This document shows, one piece after another, positions 51,745 through 61,349 of a stretch of 64,000 nt of DNA. The notes beneath the pieces were generated by a model that was given only the letters and a program-made list of their open reading frames with translations, did no database searches and was not told the origin of the DNA. A program made the translations under genes and the position numbers. Source of the DNA: JAUUSJ01 sp051880475 (GTDB lineage Bacteria > Bacillota > Clostridia > Lachnospirales > Lachnospiraceae); the NCBI GenBank assembly GCA_051880475.1, contig JBJEOA010000005.1, positions 1 to 64,000 on the forward strand, given 5' to 3'. Positions within the stretch are counted from its first letter, which is position 1, and the number at the start of each line of letters is the position of its first letter.

Positions 51745-52737
51745 TTATACACCTAATTCAGTTCTAGCTTTCTTTAAGATATCTTCCATATTCTCTGGAG
51801 AATCACTTGGAACTTTACGAACATCAAACTCAACACCAAGTTTCTTTAACTCCTCAAATGTCTCAATATCTTTTGCATCAAAAGATAATACTTTATTTAC
51901 TGCCACTTTACCTTTTGAATGAGCCATAGAACCAATATTAAGCTTCTTGATCTCTACGCCACCTTTAATTGCAGCTAAAGCATCCTGTGGAGTTTCAAAT
52001 AAAAGCATTGCCTTTGTATTTCCGAACCGAGGATCTTTTGCAACTTCGATGATCTTTCTGATTGGAACAACGTTTGCCTTTACTCCCGGAGGCGCTGCCT
52101 CTGTAATCATGTTCTTACGAAGATTGTCGCTTGCAACTCCATCTGAGCAAACAATAATTCTGTTTGGCTGTGTTGTCTTTGTCCAAGCTGTGGCAACCTG
52201 TCCGTGAAGTAGTCTTGTATCACATCGTGCCAATACATATTTGATTTTTCCATCTCCAACAACTGTTCCTGGTGGCAACGCACCCTTTGGCTGTCCATCA
52301 TTTGCTGCCTTTTCAACCTTCTCCTCTTTAGGTTGTAGAGACTCTGGATAAACTTTTACACCATCTTTTGCACTCTGAATAAGAGCTTTTGCAATTTCTT
52401 GTGCGGATTCTACCTCCATCATTCTCTGACCGTAAGCTTCAATCAACATTGGTAAATTAAGACCTGCGACAATTGCCCATTTGTCCTCATGTCCAGCAAT
52501 AAAACCATTTGCCTGATTGAATGGAGTTCCGCCCCAAAGATCGACCATAATTAAGACTTCATCTGGATTATCGAAGCCAGCCACTGCTTCTTCCATCTTG
52601 CGTCTAACATCAGCTGGTCCTTCACTTGGCTGCAAAGTCACAGTTGCAACATTTGGCTGCTCACCAAAAATCATAGATGCAGACTGTGCGATGCCTGGTG
52701 CAAAATTACCATGCGTAGCAAGAATAATTCCTACCAT
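51745..52737 (-). CDS. manX: PTS mannose family IIAB fusion
   Basis: 330 residues. The IIA domain (about 1-135) has phospho-His H9 in 'ILATHGNFAPG'; a charged linker (about 135-160) leads to the IIB domain with phospho-His H178 in 'DTRLLHGQVATAW'. It passes phosphate from HPr to the incoming sugar. The A-B fusion is the normal ManX/ManL form. First gene of the operon. Placed within 3 kb of ManA and the mannan genes, mannose is a likely substrate. Confidence 0.95.
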   Translation of the reverse strand: MVGIILATHGNFAPGIAQSASMIFGEQPNVATVTLQPSEGPADVRRKMEEAVAGFDNPDEVLIMVDLWGGTPFNQANGFIAGHEDKWAIVAGLNLPMLIEAYGQRMMEVESAQEIAKALIQSAKDGVKVYPESLQPKEEKVEKAANDGQPKGALPPGTVVGDGKIKYVLARCDTRLLHGQVATAWTKTTQPNRIIVCSDGVASDNLRKNMITEAAPPGVKANVVPIRKIIEVAKDPRFGNTKAMLLFETPQDALAAIKGGVEIKKLNIGSMAHSKGKVAVNKVLSFDAKDIETFEELKKLGVEFDVRKVPSDSPENMEDILKKARTELGV

Positions 52738-52937
52738 ATAAATTTCCTCCTCTTTTTTATTCTACCAAAGACTATCTAGATAAATGATTAGAAGTTAGTA
52801 TCATAATTATCTTTGTATTCCCCATCAAAATCTAAACCAGTCCTATATTTAAATACTATACCACAATATCGTCATTTTGTACAGTTTTTTTTCTCATAAT
52901 ACAAAAAAATAATATATTTTCACCTAAAATTAAAAAT

Positions 52938-52976
52938 TTAATGTGGAACATTAATTCTTTAATGTTCCACATTTAA
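52938..52976. promoter_or_regulatory. Two operator palindromes between manX and the reductase gene
   Basis: TTAATGT-GGA-ACATTAA (52938-52954) is a perfect palindrome, and TTAATGT-TCC-ACATTTAA (52959-52976) is nearly so. Their centres are 21 bases apart. The two also form one perfect 15-base hairpin. The layout is that of a dimeric regulator binding twice on one face of the DNA. The remainder of the 395-base gap (52738-53132) is AT-rich. Confidence 0.6.
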
Positions 52977-53035
52977 TATTCACTAAATTATGAAAATAAA
53001 AAAATAAATAATGCCCAAAAACTCTCCTCTAATTC

Positions 53036-53064
53036 TTGATATTCGCTTGATACTAAGCTATACT
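53036..53064 (+). promoter_or_regulatory. Promoter of the nitrite/sulfite reductase gene
   Basis: TTGATA and TATACT with a 17-base spacer, 68 bases before the start codon and about 60 bases downstream of the paired operators. Confidence 0.6.
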
Positions 53065-53132
53065 AAAAATGGTAAAATAGAAATCTAAGAAAATAAAACT
53101 TATATTAGTTGTTCTAGAGAAAGGGGACTAAG

Positions 53133-54680
53133 ATGAATATTAATATAATTAATCCAAGTGATTGGAAAAAAGATATTCCTACTTTTAGAGAAAAAACAGC
53201 TGAATTTTACAGCGGAGAGATGAAAAAAAATGAATATAAAGGGTTCTCTGGTCGTTACGGAAGTTATGCTCAGAGAAATTCCTTTAATATGCTACGCCTT
53301 CGTATGACAGCAGGTCGTATTACAAAAGAAAAACTTGCTTTTATCGTAGATGCCATAAAAAAACATAGTGTTAATATGGTACATTTCACAACTTGTCAGG
53401 CAGTACAATTTCATAATTTAGAGCAAAATGCAGTATGTGATATTATGGAGGCAGCTCTTGATGTAGATATCGTTACAATGGGCGGAGGCGGAGATTTTCC
53501 AAGAAATATTATGTGTTCTCCATTATCTGGTGTAGAAGTAGGCGAAAACTTCGATGTTTTACCTTACGCAGAGATAACTGGAAAATATATGATGAACTTT
53601 ATCAACGCTCCAAAAATGCCTAGAAAATTAAAAATCTGTTTTTCAAATTCTCAAAAAAATATGACACACGCAACATTTAGAGACCTCGGTTTTGTTTCAA
53701 GACCAGATAAAAAATTTGATGTATATAGTGCAGGTGGCCTTGGAAATAACCCTAAATTCGGTGTAAAAGTAGCTGAGGCGATTGAGCCTGAAAAGATTTT
53801 ATACTATGTAAAAGCAATGTGGCTTACTTTCACGACATACGGTGATTATAATAATAGAGGAAAAGCTCGTACTCGCTATATGCAAGACATTTTAGGCGGA
53901 CCTGAGAATTATAAAAAAGCTTATTTAGAAAAATTAGATGAAGTTTTTGCCTCTGGAGAAAACTTAGACATCGAAGTAGCATCTACTGAGAGCAAAAAAG
54001 TCGCTGACGGAATAATCGAAGATAAGCGTATTATCGCCCAAAAACAAAATGGACTTTATACTGTTATCTGGCATCCAATCGGAGGACAGCCTTCTATCAA
54101 AACATTATGTAATTTAAATGATGCATTAACGGATATTGAGGACGCTGAAATTCGCATCTCACCTGACGAGACAGCTTATATTATTAACTTAACTGCAAAG
54201 GAAGCTGCAAAAATTTTAGATATCACAGATGACGGTGCAAAAACTTTATTTGAGACATCTGTAAGCTGTATCGGAGCTAGTATTTGTCAAGTTGGGCTTC
54301 GCGATTCTCAGGCACTTCTTGCAAAATGTATACAGGCAGTCAGAAAGGCAAATATCAAGGACGGAGCACTTCCTCAAATTCATATTTCTGGATGTCCTTC
54401 TTCTTGTGGAACACACCAGACAGGTTCCATCGGATTTAGAGGTGCTTCTGCCCGTGTAGACGGAAAACCTTGTCCAGCGTTTTTACTCTATGTAAACGGA
54501 AATGATTATCAGGGTAAAGAGACTATGGGATATGAGGTTGGAACAATAATCGATACAAAAATCCCAGCTTTCCTAGTAGAGCTTGGACAGACGGTTGCCA
54601 ATAGTGGTATGGATTACGCCGCTTGGAACGAGGCAAATCCAGGAGCAATCGATACTATCGCTAAGAAATATATCGGATAA
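53133..54680 (+). CDS. Siroheme-dependent nitrite/sulfite reductase
   Basis: 515 residues, with both ferredoxin-like half domains and both siroheme/4Fe-4S domains. The cluster ligands are C379 and C385 ('SCIGASIC', CX5C) and C421 and C425 ('SGCPSSCG', CX3C). Such enzymes make the six-electron reduction of sulfite to sulfide or nitrite to ammonia. No siroheme synthesis, adenylylsulfate or nitrate genes are near, so the direction of use is open. Start follows AGAAAGGGG. Single-gene unit. Confidence 0.93.
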   Translation: MNINIINPSDWKKDIPTFREKTAEFYSGEMKKNEYKGFSGRYGSYAQRNSFNMLRLRMTAGRITKEKLAFIVDAIKKHSVNMVHFTTCQAVQFHNLEQNAVCDIMEAALDVDIVTMGGGGDFPRNIMCSPLSGVEVGENFDVLPYAEITGKYMMNFINAPKMPRKLKICFSNSQKNMTHATFRDLGFVSRPDKKFDVYSAGGLGNNPKFGVKVAEAIEPEKILYYVKAMWLTFTTYGDYNNRGKARTRYMQDILGGPENYKKAYLEKLDEVFASGENLDIEVASTESKKVADGIIEDKRIIAQKQNGLYTVIWHPIGGQPSIKTLCNLNDALTDIEDAEIRISPDETAYIINLTAKEAAKILDITDDGAKTLFETSVSCIGASICQVGLRDSQALLAKCIQAVRKANIKDGALPQIHISGCPSSCGTHQTGSIGFRGASARVDGKPCPAFLLYVNGNDYQGKETMGYEVGTIIDTKIPAFLVELGQTVANSGMDYAAWNEANPGAIDTIAKKYIG

Positions 54681-54693
54681 TTATTAAAATTAA

Positions 54694-54729
54694 GTAGAGG
54701 GCAGATAATTATTTTATCTACCCTCTACT
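54694..54729. terminator. Bidirectional hairpin between reductase and manA genes
   Basis: GTAGAGGGCAGATAA and TTATCTACCCTCTAC pair with one bulge around five bases. T run is weak, but the place between convergent genes fits. Confidence 0.75.
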
Positions 54730-54741
54730 ATTCTATACACT

Positions 54742-55683
54742 TTAATTGCGAATTGTAGTAATCAATGCGTCACATACTCCCTCAATCTGGTATATGCCAG
54801 TTCCAGCTGGAAGGAAGAAGCTATCACCTTTTTTAAACTGCAATGTCTCATTTTGGTCTTTGATTGTTCCCTCTCCGTCCAAAAATAAAATACTTGCAAA
54901 GGAATTCTCTGATACAGTTCCCTCCATCTTGCTCATAATTGCACCGTCTAAATTTAATTTATCTACTGTAAAATAATCACAGTCTGCAATATGAGGATAC
55001 TGTTTACTGTCTCTTATAACAGGACCTCTCTTTGTAACAGCGATTGCCTTCTCTACATGAAGTTCTCGTTTCTTTCCGTCTTTTCCTACTCTTCCGTAGT
55101 CATATACGCGGTAAGTTACGTTTGAATTTTGCTGAATTTCTGCGATTAAAATATCTTTTCCAATTGCATGAATTGTTCCAGCCTCGATAAATAATACATC
55201 TCCTTTTTTCACAGGAACTGCATTTAGCACTTCTAAGAGAGTGTCATTTTCAATTCTATCGGCAAATTCTTCTTTGCTTATCTCCTCTTTAAATCCATAA
55301 TATAAAAATGCATTCTCTCCCGCATCCATCACATACCACATTTCTGTCTTTCCGTACTGTCCCTCATTTTTTAGAGCGTACTCATTATCTGGATGTACCT
55401 GAATGGATAGACTGTCCTTCGCATCAATAAATTTTATCAAAATAGGGAAGTTTTCAAATCTCTCACAATTCTTTCCTAATACAGTTTTTCCCTCTTCTTC
55501 TAAATACTGTATAAGTGTCTTTCCTGCATATTTTCCATTTTCAACAATACTTGGTCCGTCGGGATGAGTAGACAATTCCCATGTCTCAGCTAAGATTTCT
55601 CCATCATACTCCTTGCCATACTCTTCTACAAGTCTATGTCCACCCCATAAATAATCTTTACAGCTTGGTTTTAATTTTAGCAT
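54742..55683 (-). CDS. manA: Mannose-6-phosphate isomerase, class I
   Basis: 313 residues from the ATG at 55683 (after AGGAGG). Zinc cupin enzyme turning mannose-6-phosphate into fructose-6-phosphate. Zinc ligands are in 'SIQVHPDNEYA' and 'EAGTIHAIG', and 'YRVYDYGR' is the conserved active-site stretch. It is the short form common in Firmicutes. It lies about 110 bases downstream of the phosphohexomutase on the same strand, and it completes the route from mannan-derived mannose-1-phosphate to glycolysis. Confidence 0.95.
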   Translation of the reverse strand: MLKLKPSCKDYLWGGHRLVEEYGKEYDGEILAETWELSTHPDGPSIVENGKYAGKTLIQYLEEEGKTVLGKNCERFENFPILIKFIDAKDSLSIQVHPDNEYALKNEGQYGKTEMWYVMDAGENAFLYYGFKEEISKEEFADRIENDTLLEVLNAVPVKKGDVLFIEAGTIHAIGKDILIAEIQQNSNVTYRVYDYGRVGKDGKKRELHVEKAIAVTKRGPVIRDSKQYPHIADCDYFTVDKLNLDGAIMSKMEGTVSENSFASILFLDGEGTIKDQNETLQFKKGDSFFLPAGTGIYQIEGVCDALITTIRN

Positions 55684-55796
55684 AATTCTCCTCCTATCTC
55701 TTCCTATCAATTAAACTTGACAGAAACTTTTGTTGCAATTATACCAAATATCCTATCTGGATTCAATATTTCAATATAATATAGATTTTACTTGCA

Positions 55797-57521
55797 CTAT
55801 CTTCCTAAGTTTATCGCATTTTGTTTTAAACTTTCTAATTTCTCTTGTGCATTTTCTAAGCTATCTCCCTTTACGCCAAAATAAAACTTTATTTTTGGCT
55901 CTGTTCCAGATGGACGAACACAGCACCATGCATCATCGGAAAGTTCATAGTAGAGTACATTGGAAACAGCGAGATTTGTTGGCTCCTTCTCACCTGTCAC
56001 TAAGTCTGTTCTAAGTTCTTTTTTATAATCTCTAAGGGCAAGCACTTTAAACTCTCCAATCTGGCTAGGAGGATTTGTTCTTTGTTTTTCCATAATCTCT
56101 TGGATTTGTTTTGCGCCGTCCATTCCCTTTAGCGTTAAAGTATAAAGTCCCTCTTTATAGTAGCCGTATCTCTCATACATAGAAATCATGGCATCCCATA
56201 AAGTTTTTCCTTTTTTCTTATAATAAGCTGCAACTTCACAGAGCATCATAACTGCCACACAGGCATCTTTATCTCTCGCATACGTTCCGGCAAGACAACC
56301 ATAACTTTCTTCTAAGCCAAATAAATACTGATAACTATTATTTTCCTCGAAAAACTTGATTTGTTCTCCGATATATTTAAATCCCGTCAGCACTTCAATT
56401 AAAGTAGTATTATAATGTTTCGCCACTGCTTTTGCCATATCTGTTGTCACAATCGTCTCAATAATTGCTGGATTTTCTGGCATTCTTCCTACCTTTATAT
56501 TTTCTCTCAAAATATACTCAGCAATTAACATTCCAGACATATTTCCTGTAAAGCTAATATATTCTCCTGTCTTAGAGTCTTTTGAATAAACTCCGAGTCT
56601 GTCGGCATCTGGATCTGTCGCTAAAATAATATCTGCATCTACTTCCTTTGCCAATTTAAGAGCAAGCGTCCACGCATTTTCATCCTCTGGATTTGGATAA
56701 GCAACAGTTGGGAATTTTCCGTCTGGTTTCTTTTGCTCCTCAACAATATAAACTTTCTCAAATCCAAGCTCCTTTAAAACTCTTCTCACAGGAATATTTC
56801 CAGTACCATGGAGAGGAGTATAGACAATTTTCATATCCTTTGCCATTTCTTTGATGATTTCAGGATGAATACTTTGTTTTTTCAATTCGCTTAAATATAA
56901 ATCATCAAAATCTGTTCCGATAATATGGAATAAATCTTCTACTCTCGCATCGTCTTCTTCCATTGTTTTTATCTGAGAAAAATCGGTGATTTTCCCTACC
57001 TCTGCGAGAATATTTTTATCGTGAGGCGGTGTAATTTGTGCTCCATCCTCCCAGTAAACCTTATATCCATTATACTCTCTTGGATTATGGCTTGCTGTTA
57101 TAACAATTCCTGCGATACAAGATAATTTTCTAACCGCAAAAGAAAGCTCTGGAGTTGGTTTAAGACTCTGAAACAGGTATGTCTTAATTCCATTTGCATT
57201 TAAACAAAGGGCTGCCTCCCTAGCAAATTCTGGCGACATAATTCTAGAATCATAGGCAATTGCCACTCCTCTTTCCTGTCCATTTTGAGAAATAATATAA
57301 TTTGCCAATCCCTGCGTCGCCTGACGAACCGTATAAATATTCATACGATTTGTTCCAGCTCCGATTACTCCTCGAAGTCCACCTGTTCCAAACTCCAACT
57401 GACGATAAAATCTATCCTCTATCTCTTTTTCATCATCTGCAATCGCCATTAATTCAGCCTTTGTACCCTCATCAAAATACGGATCGGTACACCATTTTTC
57501 ATAAACTTCTCTCGCATTCAT
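55797..57521 (-). CDS. pgm: Phosphohexomutase (phosphoglucomutase/phosphomannomutase)
   Basis: 574 residues of the alpha-D-phosphohexomutase family. The phospho-Ser is S144 in 'ITASHNPREYNG', the metal loop 'ATDPDADRLGVY', the sugar loop 'GLEESYGCL' and the phosphate site 'RPSGTEPKIKFY'. It sits in the mannan operon, 16 bases after the first GH130 gene, so its role here is to turn mannose-1-phosphate into mannose-6-phosphate, with glucose phosphates as other substrates. Confidence 0.95.
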   Translation of the reverse strand: MNAREVYEKWCTDPYFDEGTKAELMAIADDEKEIEDRFYRQLEFGTGGLRGVIGAGTNRMNIYTVRQATQGLANYIISQNGQERGVAIAYDSRIMSPEFAREAALCLNANGIKTYLFQSLKPTPELSFAVRKLSCIAGIVITASHNPREYNGYKVYWEDGAQITPPHDKNILAEVGKITDFSQIKTMEEDDARVEDLFHIIGTDFDDLYLSELKKQSIHPEIIKEMAKDMKIVYTPLHGTGNIPVRRVLKELGFEKVYIVEEQKKPDGKFPTVAYPNPEDENAWTLALKLAKEVDADIILATDPDADRLGVYSKDSKTGEYISFTGNMSGMLIAEYILRENIKVGRMPENPAIIETIVTTDMAKAVAKHYNTTLIEVLTGFKYIGEQIKFFEENNSYQYLFGLEESYGCLAGTYARDKDACVAVMMLCEVAAYYKKKGKTLWDAMISMYERYGYYKEGLYTLTLKGMDGAKQIQEIMEKQRTNPPSQIGEFKVLALRDYKKELRTDLVTGEKEPTNLAVSNVLYYELSDDAWCCVRPSGTEPKIKFYFGVKGDSLENAQEKLESLKQNAINLGR

Positions 57522-57537
57522 TTTCTTTCCCTCTTTC

Positions 57538-58707
57538 TTATTTATCCAATAACTCTAAGTTCTTTGTAATAAGCTCACATCTTTGCTTTACACAATCTGG
57601 GGAGCGAAGTGGATCTTTTGGTGTATTAAATAAATAATCCTCTAATTTATCAATTGTCGTTGTAGCCACATGCATTCTTGTATCACAAGAAGCATAGTAA
57701 ATATATACATCTCCGTTTTCTCTTGCGATTGCTCCGTTTGTAAATACTACATTAGATACATCTCCAACTCTCTCACCGCCAAGTGGAACTAAAAATACAC
57801 CAGATGGCTCTGCAATTACTTTAGATGGATCTTCTAAATCTGTTCCAAACGCATATAATACATAGCGAAGTCCTGCTGCTGTATTTCTAACACCATGAGC
57901 AATATGAATCCAGCATTTCTTTCCTCGCATTGGAACAGCACCTGCTCCATTTTTAGACTCTGTTAATGTGTGATAAATTCTTCTGCTAATAATCTTTTCC
58001 TCATCAATAACAGCATGCTCGATATCCTCACAAAGACCAAATCCGATTCCGCCGCCGCTTCCTGTCTCGATAAAACCATCCATCGGTCTTGTATAAAAAG
58101 CATATTTTCCATCGACAAACTCTGGATGTAATGCCACATTTCTCTGCTGCGGAGACTGCAGCGTTGTCAAATTATCTAATCTCTCCCATGTCTTTAAATC
58201 CTTTGTGCGGACAATTCCCGCAGCCGCGACTGCAGCAGATAAATCTGGATTTTCTTTATCCTTACTCTCGGAACAAAAAACACCATAAATCCATCCATCC
58301 TCATGCTTTGTGAGACGCATATCGTATACATTTGTCTCCTCAGGGCATGTATCTGGAAGTGTCACTGGATAGTCCCAAAAATGGAATCCGTCAATTCCGT
58401 TATCACTCTCTGCCACAGCAAAGAAAGATTTTCTGTCATTTCCCTCCACACGGACAACTAAATAGTATTTTCCATTTAAATAAATGGCTCCTGAATTCAT
58501 AACAGCATTAATTCCAAGTCTCTCCATAAAATATGGATTCGTCTCAGCACTCAAATCATATCTCCAGTGTACTGGAGCAAACTCTCTTGTAAGCACTGGA
58601 TACTCGTATCTATCAATTACTCCATTATAAAAGTCAGATTTTGCATTTTTTCTAGCAATTAATTTATCTACTTTTGCTTTCTCAACATAATACTGTTTAT
58701 GTAACAT
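57538..58707 (-). CDS. GH130 subfamily 1 mannosyl-glucose phosphorylase
   Basis: 389 residues, the length of 4-O-beta-mannosyl-glucose phosphorylases (EC 2.4.1.281). A five-blade propeller with the conserved catalytic Asp at D129 in 'NVYDMRLTKHEDG'; 'SPQQRNVALHPEFVDGKYAF' and 'RVEGNDRKSFFA' are typical. It splits mannosyl-glucose with phosphate to mannose-1-phosphate and glucose. The epimerase that makes mannosyl-glucose from mannobiose is coded 13 bases upstream, and the mutase downstream. Confidence 0.95.
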   Translation of the reverse strand: MLHKQYYVEKAKVDKLIARKNAKSDFYNGVIDRYEYPVLTREFAPVHWRYDLSAETNPYFMERLGINAVMNSGAIYLNGKYYLVVRVEGNDRKSFFAVAESDNGIDGFHFWDYPVTLPDTCPEETNVYDMRLTKHEDGWIYGVFCSESKDKENPDLSAAVAAAGIVRTKDLKTWERLDNLTTLQSPQQRNVALHPEFVDGKYAFYTRPMDGFIETGSGGGIGFGLCEDIEHAVIDEEKIISRRIYHTLTESKNGAGAVPMRGKKCWIHIAHGVRNTAAGLRYVLYAFGTDLEDPSKVIAEPSGVFLVPLGGERVGDVSNVVFTNGAIARENGDVYIYYASCDTRMHVATTTIDKLEDYLFNTPKDPLRSPDCVKQRCELITKNLELLDK

Positions 58708-58720
58708 TTTTTTCTCTCCT

Positions 58721-59881
58721 TTAACTTAGCCTCTTTAATGCTTCCATGCACATTCTTCCGTTATGGTACGGGCATTTCCAAGGATCTACTAACGGCTTAT
58801 CTTTATAGGGATTTCCATCTTTGTCTGTAAGCCAACACCACTCACCGCCTAGTTTATCTTGTATCACATGAGACTTAATATATTCCCAAATATTAAGTGC
58901 AGCTTCATAATACTCTTGCTTTGCTTCTTTTTGCCAGCCATTTAAGAATCCTACGATACTCTCCGCCTGAACCCACCACACGCGGTCTGTATCGACAACT
59001 CCTCTTTCACATTCATTGCTGACGGAATGTCCATCGAAAGCTATCTCATATATTTTTTTGGTCAAACTCTGAATGATTGGTCGTATTTTTTCTTCGTACT
59101 GCTCACTCTCTATTACTTCAATTCCCCTGTCAATTAACCAAGCTGTCTCTATATCATGTCCGTAAGAATGCAAATCAATTAGAGAATGATAATCTTTGTC
59201 AAAAAATACTTCCTGTCTCTCCAAAGCTGGATTATAAATTTTTTCTGCGATGATATCCAACATCCACTCAAGTTTTTTCTTTACATCTTCTCTTTTTGTT
59301 ACTCTATAAAACTCTGTATAAGCCTCAAATACGTGGAGAAGTGTATTCATTGTTCGCTCTGCCATCACACCATTTTCTGATAATTTTTCATTGCTTTCTG
59401 GCTTAAACTCTCTCGTAAAGGCTTCAAGATATCCTTCTTCATCTTTACAACGATTTTCAATAAGCTCGTATAATTTCTGTGCGAGTTCAATGCTTTCCTC
59501 ATCTTTTGATGCATCATAATAGCTAGACAACGCATAGATGGCAAATGCCTGATTATATGTATGTTTTGTATTATCTTCTGGCGTACCGTCATATTTTAAT
59601 GACCAGTATACTCCGCCAAACTCCTCATCATAACAATGATTTTTTAAAAACTCAAATCCATGTCTCGCCTGTTCTAAGAGCATCTCATCTTTCAATGTCA
59701 AATATGCCTGTGAGAAAAACCAAGTAATTCTGCTATTTAAAATACAGCCCTTCACTGCTTTTTTATCAACCTGACCTGCCATATCCATATATCCATAGTA
59801 GCCACCGTTTTCCTCATCTTTAAGTGCACACCAAAATGGAATTAAGTCTTTTACTAAATGATTTCTTATCTCTTCTCTCAT
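58721..59881 (-). CDS. Cellobiose/mannobiose 2-epimerase
   Basis: 386 residues from the ATG at 59881 (after GAAGGAA); two in-frame Met codons upstream have no ribosome site. An (alpha/alpha)6 barrel of the AGE superfamily with the His/Trp active-site set in 'KHTYNQAFAIYALS', 'HSYGHDIETAWL', 'RVWWVQAESIVG' and 'GGEWCWLTDKDG'. It epimerises the reducing end of beta-1,4-mannobiose to mannosyl-glucose, the substrate of the GH130 enzyme coded next. Confidence 0.93.
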   Translation of the reverse strand: MREEIRNHLVKDLIPFWCALKDEENGGYYGYMDMAGQVDKKAVKGCILNSRITWFFSQAYLTLKDEMLLEQARHGFEFLKNHCYDEEFGGVYWSLKYDGTPEDNTKHTYNQAFAIYALSSYYDASKDEESIELAQKLYELIENRCKDEEGYLEAFTREFKPESNEKLSENGVMAERTMNTLLHVFEAYTEFYRVTKREDVKKKLEWMLDIIAEKIYNPALERQEVFFDKDYHSLIDLHSYGHDIETAWLIDRGIEVIESEQYEEKIRPIIQSLTKKIYEIAFDGHSVSNECERGVVDTDRVWWVQAESIVGFLNGWQKEAKQEYYEAALNIWEYIKSHVIQDKLGGEWCWLTDKDGNPYKDKPLVDPWKCPYHNGRMCMEALKRLS

Positions 59882-59954
59882 TTTATTTCCTTCACTCATC
59901 ATATTTGCTATGGCTGCCCACTCTCGCAGACAGCCTCATTCACTCTAGTTCTAT

Positions 59955-60977
59955 TTATCTTTTTCCTATCTCGGATTCTTCCTCGCCAATTTCACTGTTT
60001 GCCTTAATATACTCTATAATCTCATCTACCTTTGTAAATGCTAAACCTACATATGTATCTGCTGCACCGTAGTAAATTGCAATCTTTCCTGTCTCTGCGT
60101 CATGAATTGTTGCACATGGGAAAGTAACATTTGGCACAAAACCTCTCTCCTCATACCACTCTTCTGGAGTTAATAAGAAGTTTTTACAGCGATATTTCAC
60201 GATGGAAGGATTGTCGATGTCTAAGATTGCTCCACCGATACTGTATACATATCCATTACATGTTCCAGTTACGCCGTGATAGAATAAAAGCCATCCTTCT
60301 GTTGTCTCAATTGGTGCAGCTCCACCGCCGATTTTTACAACTTCCCACCAATTTTTTCCTTTTCCCATAACATGGCGATGTTTTCCCCAGTATACAAGGT
60401 CAGGGCTCTCTGATAAGAAAATATCTCCAAATGGAGTATGTCCGCTGTCACTTGGACGAGAGAGCAACATAAACTTATCATTGATTTTTCTAGGGAATAA
60501 AACAGCATTTCGATTAAATGGCAAAAATGGATTTTCCACTCTCACAAATGTCTTAAAATCAGTTGTCTTTGCCATACCGATAGAAGCCCCATAAAAATCT
60601 TGACACCACATAATATAATAAGTGTCCTCTATCTTTACTAATCTTGGGTCATAAGCATATTTTGGCATAAAAGGATTTCCCTGCTCGTCCACAAAATTAA
60701 TTTTATTTTCATCAAACTCCCAGTGAATTGCATCCTTACTTCTTCCAAGATAGATATAAGGAATACCATCAACCTGCTCTCCTCGAAAAACACCGATAAA
60801 AGCATCTTCATATGGCATTACTGCACTGTTAAAAATTCGAGCTACTCCCTTTACTGGATTTCTTCCGATAATCGGATTCTCGTTATAACGCCAAACTGGG
60901 GCATCTTCTAATTTTTCTGGTCTCTCCTGCCATGGAATATTTGGTACTGCTGCTCCTAAAATTTTAATCTCGCTCAT
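59955..60977 (-). CDS. GH130 subfamily 2 beta-1,4-mannooligosaccharide phosphorylase
   Basis: 340 residues, typical of beta-1,4-mannooligosaccharide phosphorylases (EC 2.4.1.319). The catalytic Asp is D110 in 'YAYDPRLVKIED'. 'GRNPVKGVARIFNSAV' and 'SDSGHTPFGDIFLSES' are family marks. It trims longer manno-oligosaccharides by phosphorolysis to mannose-1-phosphate, while subfamily 1 handles the final disaccharide. It lies 73 bases upstream of the epimerase gene. Confidence 0.95.
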   Translation of the reverse strand: MSEIKILGAAVPNIPWQERPEKLEDAPVWRYNENPIIGRNPVKGVARIFNSAVMPYEDAFIGVFRGEQVDGIPYIYLGRSKDAIHWEFDENKINFVDEQGNPFMPKYAYDPRLVKIEDTYYIMWCQDFYGASIGMAKTTDFKTFVRVENPFLPFNRNAVLFPRKINDKFMLLSRPSDSGHTPFGDIFLSESPDLVYWGKHRHVMGKGKNWWEVVKIGGGAAPIETTEGWLLFYHGVTGTCNGYVYSIGGAILDIDNPSIVKYRCKNFLLTPEEWYEERGFVPNVTFPCATIHDAETGKIAIYYGAADTYVGLAFTKVDEIIEYIKANSEIGEEESEIGKR

Positions 60978-61087
60978 AATATATTCTCCTTTTCAATCTT
61001 AGATTTTTTATGATAATTAATTTGTAATAATTAATTATGCAAACTACTTATAAACTACTTACAAATTTGTTTGTTTTATTAAACGAA

Positions 61088-61336
61088 TTATAAATCTTCT
61101 CCATTTTTTTGAATCATATCTCGATACCAAAATGCGGAATCCTTCATAATTCTTTTCTGTGTTTGATAATCCACAAAGACTAAACCAACTTCTCCCGTAT
61201 GATTTCCAAATATATGTCCTGGCTTACTCGTATAGATATCTCATATATGCTGTTCTTTTCCTTCTCCTTTCACTGCACCTTCTATTTGATAAGAGCTAGT
61301 CGCAGCTCCCCAAACAAAATCTTTTCTAAATGCCAT
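61088..61336 (-). pseudogene. GH1 beta-glycosidase remnant with large internal deletion
   Basis: The start at 61336 has a good GAGGAGG site and reads as a GH1 N-terminus ('FVWGAATSSYQIEG', then 'IYTSKPGHIFGNHTGEV'). It then passes in frame straight into a GH1 C-terminus ('GLVFVDYQTQKR', 'MKDSAFWYRDMI') and a TAA. Only 82 codons remain of about 450. The TGA at 61241-61243 replaces the Trp of the usual 'IWD' motif. Both active-site Glu regions are gone, so it is dead. It was probably a beta-glucosidase or mannosidase for the glucose-containing ends of glucomannan. Confidence 0.85.
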
Positions 61337-61349
61337 AATATTTCCTCCT

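Noticed and set aside
51745..52737. IIA-IIB fusion as an unusual protein
   Set aside because: The A-B fusion is the ordinary ManX/ManL form.
61088..61336. Small intact gene with readthrough of TGA
   Set aside because: The in-frame joining of distant GH1 ends without either catalytic Glu shows a deletion scar, and no selenocysteine or recoding signal is evident.
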